From B46-G9 sp964581175 (GTDB lineage Bacteria; Desulfobacterota; DSM-4660; Desulfatiglandales; Desulfatiglandaceae), in assembly GCA_964581175.1 (NCBI GenBank), contig CAZONI010000086.1, positions 1 to 14,763 of the forward strand: a stretch of DNA of 14,763 nt, written 5' to 3'. How positions within the stretch are numbered: the stretch's first letter is position 1; each line of letters starts with the position of its first letter. The position numbers were made by a program, and so were the translations under genes. Positions 7,685 through 13,394 of the stretch are shown piece by piece. The notes under the pieces were generated by a model. It was not told the DNA's origin. It searched no databases and saw only the letters and a program-made list of their open reading frames with translations.

Positions 7685-8732
7685 AGTATTCCCTGAATCC
7701 CACCCAGCAGGAAGGCAGGATTTCCTCAAGGCGATCCCAGTCGTTCTCGAGTTTCTGCCGCTTGCGAAAGGCCCTGTTCAGTTGTTCGCCAAAATCATCC
7801 TGCCATTCTCTATCATACTCCCGGAGCAGGGCAAAATCATCCTCCAGAACCGCCCTGGCGGCCCATTTCCCCGCCATGCGGCCGCACAAGACGGCCTGCG
7901 CAATTCCGGCTCCGGTAATGGGGTGTGTCTGCCCGGCAGCATCCCCGGCCAGGAGCATGGCGTCTGCCGACACGTTTCTGACCGGCTCGGCGGGGATCCA
8001 GCCTGCCGTAAACCCGTACTGATCCTTCTTGATCTTGCCTTCCTCCGCCAGTCGATGGGCAAATCGTTCAAGCGTTGTTTTCAACGGCCGCGACCGCTTG
8101 TTGCCCTGACAGATGCCGAGCCCGAGATTGGCTTCACTTCCTTTGGGAAAAAGCCACGCATATCCGCCGTAGATCTCCGGATGGAAATAGACCTCCGCAA
8201 ATTCCATGGGTCCCGTGAGTGCTGCTTTGACCTGGAGGGCAGAGATGAGATGCAGGTTTTTCATCCCCATCCACTTTCCCACGACGGAAAAAGGGCCGTC
8301 TGCGCCGAGGATAATCCTGGGTACCACCGTAAGGATCTGCCTGTCGGATCTCCTGAGAAAGACCGCTCCCTGTTTCCTTCCGACAACCCTCGTGCCTGTC
8401 ATTATCTCGGCCCCGGAGCGAACGGCCTTCCGCGCCAGGGCCTGATCAAATTCGTTCCTGTTTATCATAATGCCCGGCGCCCTGGTTTCTTTGACAGCTC
8501 CGCCCGGCAGGAAAGTCCTCATTCCGTCCACGGACTGTACAACAAAGGCCCGGTCCAGGTCCAATTGCCCCAGGAGTTGTCTTGGAATATATTCTGCACA
8601 CCGAACTGGTACGCCGATGGAGCTTTTCCGTTCTACTGCAAGCACACGCACCCCCCGCTCCGCAGCAGCGGCCGCCGCCGAGCTTCCTGCGGGGCCCGCG
8701 CCTACCACGAGGATATCACATTCCCGAGACAT
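7671..8732 (-). CDS. lipT: FAD-dependent geranylgeranyl-reductase-family oxidoreductase, LipT-like
   Basis: Flavoprotein of 353 residues in the geranylgeranyl reductase family. The N-terminal FAD-binding loop is ILVVGAGPAGSSAA (residues 7-20). The family motif VPVRCAEYIP follows at 41-50, then ILGADGP (141-147). The hallmark GGYAWLFPKG is at 189-198, and the second flavin motif LLAGDAAGQTHPITGAGIA at 260-278. No membrane segment is evident. It starts at ATG 8732, sharing one base with the stop of the ligase gene (TGATG), and its end overlaps the next radical SAM gene, so the three are tightly coupled. In lipS1/lipS2 clusters a flavoprotein of this type, LipT, has been proposed to feed electrons to the lipoyl synthases. 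In archaea the same family reduces isoprenoid double bonds. The family is secure; the LipT role rests on neighbourhood. Confidence 0.75.
   Translation of the reverse strand: MSRECDILVVGAGPAGSSAAAAAAERGVRVLAVERKSSIGVPVRCAEYIPRQLLGQLDLDRAFVVQSVDGMRTFLPGGAVKETRAPGIMINRNEFDQALARKAVRSGAEIMTGTRVVGRKQGAVFLRRSDRQILTVVPRIILGADGPFSVVGKWMGMKNLHLISALQVKAALTGPMEFAEVYFHPEIYGGYAWLFPKGSEANLGLGICQGNKRSRPLKTTLERFAHRLAEEGKIKKDQYGFTAGWIPAEPVRNVSADAMLLAGDAAGQTHPITGAGIAQAVLCGRMAGKWAARAVLEDDFALLREYDREWQDDFGEQLNRAFRKRQKLENDWDRLEEILPSCWVGFREYYAKP
7690..7695 (-). promoter_or_regulatory. Ribosome site deciding the lipS1-like start
   Basis: CAGGGA on the minus strand, five bases ahead of ATG at 7684 and inside the last codons of the LipT-like gene. 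It supports the overlapping ATG start rather than TTG at 7729, and suggests translational coupling. Confidence 0.6.
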
Positions 8733-10294
8733 CAAGCCACCTTGGTATTCATGACCGCGTTGAGCAGGTCCAGGTTCACCCGGGTCTGGCTGGAAAATCT
8801 CCCTGCATAAGCCTCTTTTGCCTGGTCCAGCTCATAACAGGTGGTGTCATCGATATCCAATAGAATGCCCGGGATATCCGCCCTTTCGAAATCATCCGCG
8901 TGCTTGGTAAAAAAGGGCCGGCAACAGCATCCGATATAGGCTGACACGCCGTCCGCCTTCATCTTTTTCAATTCTCCCATCAGGTCTTCAAAGCTCACAA
9001 CACACACTACTTTCATGTCTTTCATGCGACCCATTGTCCAGGCCGGGCCGATGGAACACTCTCCACAGACCCTGCATCCTTTCCGGTAGCGCAACTCGCA
9101 ATGGAGATCCTTTGAACAATAGGGAAGGAGAAGGACGGAGGGCTTTCGTTTGAGCACTTCCTCGAATGTCCCGTTGGTGACGGAAATCAGATTGCAGTAT
9201 TCCAGGGGAATCCCGTACTTGGCGATCTCCACCTTGCGAACAGCCTGCTCTACCGGCTTTAAGAAATCATCTGCCCTCATTCCCGGGATCCTGATCAGGC
9301 CATCCGCGAAAAAGCCGTTGATGATCCGGGAAAGGGAATCCCTTTCCATCGGAGTCCCTCTCAGGGCGGATTCCAGATCAAAGAGGGCACGGCCCGGGAA
9401 GGAAAGAATATCCCCGGTAATGAAGATATCCTTAATGCGTTTTCTGGACAGATCAATCACAAAAGTAAAGCGCACCAGGCCTTCCTCATTCTTGTATGCG
9501 GCCTGGACCACCTCATGCCTGCGGAAAGCCGGACGGACCATGTCCACCCACTGAGAAGATCGGTAATAGGAGACTTTGTGCCGAAAGAGCCGCTCTTCCG
9601 CAAGGCTCAGCCCGCCGGGTACCAATCTGATATCCAAGTGCTTTTCGAAACCGAGCCGGATCGCCCTCTTTATGCGGTGCAGGGGAGGGGTCTTTCCCAG
9701 TTCCCACTTGAGGCAGGTAACACGCTCCTTTACGGAATCAATTTCCTTGGCCTTGAGCTTTTCAACGGGGATTCGGAGGCTCCTGAGCATGGTATCCACG
9801 TCAAAATCCGTCAGCATGGTCCCCTGGAACAGAAACGCGCCGTCGGATTCGGTGCCCCCTGTTCCCGATATCTTGCGTCCGTTGATCTCGATATCATTTC
9901 GGGGCCTGAAACTGGCTTTTACCCCGAGAAAGTCAAGGGCTGATATCACCGGATCGCACAGGGCTCTGAAAAGCCTCTCGGTGGGGACCCGCGCATGAAA
10001 GAATTCCTTGTCGCAGATTAGCTCCCATCCAAGCTGGCTCTCGTCGAAAAAGATGGCCCCGCCCCCCGTTACTCTGCGGTTGATGTCTATGCCATGCGCG
10101 GCACAATACTCCGTCCGTATCTCTTCCCGAATCGACTGGTGAAAACCCACGAGCACAGCCTTGGGGGAAAACCGGAGAAAATGGATGGTATTGGGGGTTC
10201 GGCCCCTCCCCTTCAGCTCAACCAGGGTGTCGTCGAGGGCCATGTTCTCGGCCGCTGTCATGGGGGGTGTGTCCAAGAGCCTCCAGCGATCCAT
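8732..10294 (-). CDS. lplA: Lipoate/octanoate-protein ligase (sLplA + LplB domains) fused to DUF116
   Basis: Predicted to attach lipoate or octanoate to the carrier-protein lysine through an acyl-adenylate. The 520-residue protein has three parts. Residues 1-220 are a LplA/BirA catalytic domain with NMALDD, RRVTGGGAIFFDE (73-85) and INGRKISGTGG, whose Lys141 is the expected catalytic lysine, then FLFQGTML where E. coli-type LplA has a histidine. Residues about 235-350 match the accessory LplB domain (EGLVRFTFVIDLSRKRI, FITGDILSFP, DLESALRG). Residues about 380-500 look like DUF116, with cysteines 393, 399, 407, 410, 413, 456-458 and 486 suited to metal or Fe-S binding. ATG at 10294 follows GAGGAG by eight bases and lies 15 bases after the HdrD-like gene. 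The ligase role is strong and its target is inferred to be the GcvH-like protein nearby. The DUF116 function is unknown. Confidence 0.85.
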   Translation of the reverse strand: MDRWRLLDTPPMTAAENMALDDTLVELKGRGRTPNTIHFLRFSPKAVLVGFHQSIREEIRTEYCAAHGIDINRRVTGGGAIFFDESQLGWELICDKEFFHARVPTERLFRALCDPVISALDFLGVKASFRPRNDIEINGRKISGTGGTESDGAFLFQGTMLTDFDVDTMLRSLRIPVEKLKAKEIDSVKERVTCLKWELGKTPPLHRIKRAIRLGFEKHLDIRLVPGGLSLAEERLFRHKVSYYRSSQWVDMVRPAFRRHEVVQAAYKNEEGLVRFTFVIDLSRKRIKDIFITGDILSFPGRALFDLESALRGTPMERDSLSRIINGFFADGLIRIPGMRADDFLKPVEQAVRKVEIAKYGIPLEYCNLISVTNGTFEEVLKRKPSVLLLPYCSKDLHCELRYRKGCRVCGECSIGPAWTMGRMKDMKVVCVVSFEDLMGELKKMKADGVSAYIGCCCRPFFTKHADDFERADIPGILLDIDDTTCYELDQAKEAYAGRFSSQTRVNLDLLNAVMNTKVA

Positions 10295-10309
10295 TAAAGG
10301 ACTCCTCTT

Positions 10310-11500
10310 TTACCTGTTGAGGGCCTTCTGGATAAGCTCCGTGATGTCAAGGACTTCCAGAGAAATCTTGTTGCGCCTCACGTAGGTGATCATGGTGCGT
10401 ACGCACTGCTGGCAGGAAGTGACGACTGCCTGGGCCCCGGTGGAGAGAATTTCGTCTATCTTTGCCTTGGCAATTTCTGCCGACAGCTTCGCATCAACCA
10501 TCTCGAGGTTTCCACCGCCGCCGCAACACCGGCAATCTTCGCGGTTGCGCGGAAGTTCCACAAAGGCAATCCCGGGTATAGACCGGATGACTTCCCGGGG
10601 ATCTTCATAGACCCGCGCACCTCGCCCCAGATCACATGGATCGTGATACGTGACCGTCATATCGAGCTCTTTCAGGGGGACTCTTCCCTTTCTCACGAGA
10701 TCAGCCAGAAACTGGGAGGCATGGTAGATCTCAATCCCAGCGGGCCGGTAATACTCATGCCACATCTGGTAACAGGATGGGCAGGCAAAAACGATCTTCC
10801 CGGCCCCTTTCTCTCTGACCGCCTGGATGTTGTGCTCCCGGAATTCCCGGAAGAGGTCCATGAGGCCGGCCCCCAGCATGGGAAAGCCGCAGCACCATTC
10901 CTCTTCCCCGAGGAGGGTGAAATCCACGCCGCTCGCGTCCATAACCTCTGCCAGGGCGATGGGAATCTTCTGGGCGATGGGGAAAAAGGCGGCCGTGCAT
11001 CCGGTAAAATAGACAAGGTCGGCCTTGTCCCTGAGGTAGCCGTCATCGGGAGGGTTCTGCATGTCCTCAACCCATTCGGCCCGTTCTTCATTGTCTTCGC
11101 CGAAAACGTTCCAACTCTCTTCCAGGTTCTCCTTGATCACGTCGATCTTCTTGGGGTGGAAGCCGGAATGGACCAGGTCCTGGCGCAAGGAGACCCAAAG
11201 GTCTTTGAGGTGGATTCCCACCGGGCACACCTCCTGGCAATTACCGCACAGGGTGCAGCGAAAGGAGGCATCGCTGAAGTGCTCCCATTCCTCTTCGGAT
11301 AAACCCCGTTTCCCGAAGATCTTGTGGAAAAATCCACTCCTCCCTTTCACGATCTCCTTGAGGCCTTTCATCCGAAAAAGGGCCGATAGTTCGCCACTTC
11401 CCGCAGCGGACACCGCAGGGCAGATATCCGCACAGGCCTGACAATTGGTGCAGGCCTCCAGTTCCATCAGTTGTCTGACACTGTAATCTTTGTTACCCAT
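10310..11500 (-). CDS. HdrD/GlcF-like iron-sulfur protein with two CCG domains (second copy)
   Basis: Electron-transfer or disulfide-reductase subunit of 396 residues from ATG at 11500. The N-terminal HdrC-like part binds two [4Fe-4S] clusters: CTNCQACADICP (Cys17, 20, 23, 27) and CTLCGNCQEVCP (Cys82, 85, 88, 92). The HdrB-like part has two complete CCG domains: Cys168 with WCCGFP (203-204) and CPSC (240, 243), then HDPCDLGRG (Cys289) with CRCCGGGGN (325-326) and CQQC (363, 366). The second CCG domain reads as in HdrD and GlcF, where CCG domains bind noncubane clusters acting on disulfides. It follows the GcvH-like gene after 194 bases. The ATG at 11500 has AGGA only two bases away, unusually close; a TTG at 11548 would add 16 residues but lies inside a repeat. 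Role as partner of the GlcD-like protein or of the lipoyl carrier is inference. Confidence 0.85.
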   Translation of the reverse strand: MGNKDYSVRQLMELEACTNCQACADICPAVSAAGSGELSALFRMKGLKEIVKGRSGFFHKIFGKRGLSEEEWEHFSDASFRCTLCGNCQEVCPVGIHLKDLWVSLRQDLVHSGFHPKKIDVIKENLEESWNVFGEDNEERAEWVEDMQNPPDDGYLRDKADLVYFTGCTAAFFPIAQKIPIALAEVMDASGVDFTLLGEEEWCCGFPMLGAGLMDLFREFREHNIQAVREKGAGKIVFACPSCYQMWHEYYRPAGIEIYHASQFLADLVRKGRVPLKELDMTVTYHDPCDLGRGARVYEDPREVIRSIPGIAFVELPRNREDCRCCGGGGNLEMVDAKLSAEIAKAKIDEILSTGAQAVVTSCQQCVRTMITYVRRNKISLEVLDITELIQKALNR

Positions 11501-11530
11501 CTTCCTAGAAACACCTAACCCGTCTGCAAC

Positions 11531-11590
11531 GGAAATGACAAATGTCAAAGCTCAAATGTCAAATGAAATCCAAATGCCTCAATGACAAAA
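11531..11590. repeat. Degenerate A/T-rich repeat with 11-bp direct copies
   Basis: The 194-base spacer between the GcvH-like and second HdrD-like genes contains CAAATGTCAAA twice (11539-11549 and 11553-11563), flanked by related pieces: ATGACAAATG, CAAATGAAATC, CAAATGCC and AATGACAAA. The composition is far more A/T-rich than neighbouring genes. No hairpin-plus-T-tract terminator and no convincing promoter were found in this spacer; TTGACA copies in the repeat lack a -10 box at proper spacing. Confidence 0.7.
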
Positions 11591-11694
11591 CATGTCCCAC
11601 TCACCTGCTTGCAATAGCTCCAGGTGTAAATCGACCAGAGAAGGGGGCGAACGTGTCGAAAATCTTCACTCTTGTCACCGTTGCAGCGGCCGGA

Positions 11695-12117
11695 TTATTC
11701 CTGAGCATACTTTTCGATGTCGGCAAGGACCCATTTCTCCACCGCTTCGGCCCCGTGGATCAATTCCGGGACTTCCGCCATATCGGATGGTTTGATCTTG
11801 TACATCCACCCCTTCCCGTAGCAGTCCTCATTGATCAGTTCCGGATTTGTCTCCAGTTCTTCGTTGACGGCAACCAGTTCTCCGTTCACCGGCGCGTAAA
11901 CCTTCCCCAGCCATTTGCCGGATTCCAGCTTGGCGAATTTCTTGCCTTTCTTGAGCTGCTTCCCCTCATCAGGGAGCTGCACATAGACGATCTCCCCGGC
12001 CATGGCCTGGGCGAAATCGTCCATTCCCATCACCACAACATCTCCCTCTTCCCGTACCCAGAAATGGTTTTCTTCGTAATAAAGCTCATCCGGCATGTTG
12101 TACCCTTCGATCTGCAT
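11695..12117 (-). CDS. gcvH: GcvH-like lipoyl carrier protein (LbpA-like)
   Basis: Single lipoyl domain of 140 residues. Its start (HFWVREEGDVVVMGMDDFAQ) matches the glycine cleavage H-protein fold. The lipoylated lysine is expected at Lys68 (codon 11914-11916) in LESGKWLGKVYAPVNGE, where classical H proteins read ESVKA. The GWMYKIKPSD strand is also typical. A C-terminal tail of about 30 residues (AEVPELIHGAEAVEKWVLAD...) is longer than in ordinary GcvH. ATG at 12117 follows GAGGAG by about eight bases, just downstream of a hairpin. It sits between two HdrD/GlcF-like genes and upstream of a complete lipoylation set. No glycine cleavage P, T or L gene is in the window. In sulfur oxidisers the related LbpA proteins serve the sHdr system as sulfur or redox carriers. 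A similar role here is inferred; a true glycine cleavage H protein cannot be excluded without the rest of the genome. Confidence 0.88.
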   Translation of the reverse strand: MQIEGYNMPDELYYEENHFWVREEGDVVVMGMDDFAQAMAGEIVYVQLPDEGKQLKKGKKFAKLESGKWLGKVYAPVNGELVAVNEELETNPELINEDCYGKGWMYKIKPSDMAEVPELIHGAEAVEKWVLADIEKYAQE

Positions 12118-12134
12118 TGTCTTCTCTCCTCTTT

Positions 12135-12157
12135 TCTTGTTGACAGGATCAACAAGA
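12135..12157 (-). promoter_or_regulatory. Perfect hairpin between HdrD-like stop and gcvH-like ribosome site
   Basis: TCTTGTTGA (12135-12143) pairs perfectly with TCAACAAGA (12149-12157) around a five-base loop. In the transcript the hairpin begins five bases after the HdrD-like stop codon and ends just before AAAGAGGAG, the ribosome site of the gcvH-like gene. It is followed by A residues, not U residues, so it is not an intrinsic terminator. It could be an mRNA processing or stability element, or a member of a dispersed repeat family. Confidence 0.7.
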
Positions 12158-12162
12158 TGAAT

Positions 12163-13266
12163 TCATTCCGCGTCATCCATCAGTTCATTGATAAATTGGG
12201 TCGTATTGTATACCTTGAACTTCTGTTTCCTGAGCTTCGCGTTCGAGAGGTTATGCACACAGGAATTGCACTCTGTGAGCACGATCTTCGCCCCGGTCTC
12301 TTCCACCTCTTCGAGCCGTCTCCGTGCCATGGCAAGGGAATTCTTGGGATATGCACCTCTCACCCCGCCGCCGGCCCCGCAGCAGAGCGCATTTTCCCGG
12401 TTGTGCCGCAACTCCACAAAGTTGGGTGCGATTTTGCGGATGGTCTCCCGCGGTTCATTGTAGATACCGCAGTGCCTGCCCAGATCGCAGGGATCGTGAT
12501 AGGTCACCAGCTTGTCGGTCCTGACATCAAAGTCAAAATCCTTCAGGAACTGGGAAAGGTGGAGGACTTCCACCCCCTTTTCCTTGAGTTCCCCGTACTC
12601 GGGTTTGTTGATGAAGGTCCTGGCACAGTAGGGGCAGCCCGTAATGACAGCCCTGGCACCAGTGGCCAGAATCCTTTCTATATTGGTACGGGCAAGATCT
12701 TCATTCAACTCGTACCCCACGTCCTCCAGGACCCCGCTGCAGCACACCTCATCGATCAACGTATAATCCACCTTCAGCCGATCCAGGAGTTCCAGGCTCG
12801 CCTCGGTGGACTCATTTTCCCGGTAGAGACCCACACACCCCACAAAAAAGACATATTCCGCCTTTGTCTTGTGCTCCCGGTCAAAGTCTTCCGGCTCTTC
12901 TTCCGCATAGATATTCGTGTGCTTCTCCAGGACCTCATGCATTCCCTTGAAGGCCGGATGACACGAGCCGATGTTGACCATGTCTTTCCTCACCTGCTTG
13001 ATGATATCCGGTACCCTCACGCCCGAGGGGCAGTTTTCAAAGCAGCTGGCGCACGTGGTACACTGGAAAAGGGTCTCGATGAGATCGTCGTTGAGCTCAA
13101 TCTTGCCGTCCATGATCTCCTTGAGCACGAGCATCTTCCCCCGGGCGTTCAGGGCAGGTCTGAGGGTGGCGCCGTAGACCGGACAAACGGCCTGGCAGAA
13201 TCCGCACCGGGAGCACTGCAGGATCTGCTCCCGGTATTTTCGTTCAAAATCGTATTTCGCTTCCAT
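12163..13266 (-). CDS. HdrD/GlcF-like iron-sulfur protein with two CCG domains (first copy)
   Basis: Protein of 367 residues built like HdrD (fused HdrC-HdrB) and the glycolate oxidase subunit GlcF. Two [4Fe-4S] motifs are at the N-terminus: CSRCGFCQAVCP (Cys18, 21, 24, 28) and CTTCASCFENCP (Cys69, 72, 75, 79). CCG domain 1 has Cys144, VCCSG (175-176) and CPYC (211, 214). CCG domain 2 has HDPCDLGRHCG (Cys260), LCCGAGGG (295-296) and CNSC (333, 336). All ligand positions are filled, so both CCG domains could bind clusters. No membrane helix is evident. The gene lies 128 bases after the glcD-like gene, fitting a GlcD-GlcF-type dehydrogenase pair, and 45 bases before the gcvH-like gene. It is related to, but clearly diverged from, the second HdrD-like protein. 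Likely role: pass electrons between the flavoprotein and a quinone, disulfide or lipoyl acceptor. The acceptor is unknown. Confidence 0.87.
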   Translation of the reverse strand: MEAKYDFERKYREQILQCSRCGFCQAVCPVYGATLRPALNARGKMLVLKEIMDGKIELNDDLIETLFQCTTCASCFENCPSGVRVPDIIKQVRKDMVNIGSCHPAFKGMHEVLEKHTNIYAEEEPEDFDREHKTKAEYVFFVGCVGLYRENESTEASLELLDRLKVDYTLIDEVCCSGVLEDVGYELNEDLARTNIERILATGARAVITGCPYCARTFINKPEYGELKEKGVEVLHLSQFLKDFDFDVRTDKLVTYHDPCDLGRHCGIYNEPRETIRKIAPNFVELRHNRENALCCGAGGGVRGAYPKNSLAMARRRLEEVEETGAKIVLTECNSCVHNLSNAKLRKQKFKVYNTTQFINELMDDAE

Positions 13267-13300
13267 GTGTTTCCATCTCTCCTTCCAAAGCTTATATCAA

Positions 13301-13384
13301 CTGCAGACACACACAGACCTCCGCAGACGAATACCTGTCGATCCGGCTGGACAAAAGGCCTGCGCGCGTCCGCGTGGGTCTGCG
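13301..13384 (-). repeat. Imperfect inverted repeat between glcD-like and HdrD-like genes
   Basis: The arm at 13301-13318 (CTGCAGACACACACAGAC) is largely the reverse complement of 13368-13384 (GTCCGCGTGGGTCTGCG), with about three mismatches over seventeen positions, some of which would be G-U pairs in RNA. The loop is about 50 bases and holds another CCGCAGACG copy at 13320. It begins about ten bases after the glcD-like stop. No T-tract follows on either strand, so it is not a standard terminator. Confidence 0.45.
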
Positions 13385-13394
13385 ACTCGCTCTT

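Noticed and set aside
7614..8810. Plus-strand open frame of 398 codons opposite the LipT-like gene
   Set aside because: Shadow frame; the opposite strand carries complete FAD-binding motifs.
11501..11548. TTG start at 11548 for the second HdrD-like protein
   Set aside because: It would begin coding inside the A/T-rich repeat and adds 16 residues without homology. ATG at 11500 sits at the normal distance before the first cluster motif.
11602..11626. Inverted repeat CACCTG...CAGGTG in the spacer after the carrier gene
   Set aside because: Only six base pairs with a 13-base loop and no T-tract on either side. It could be chance and is not a credible terminator.
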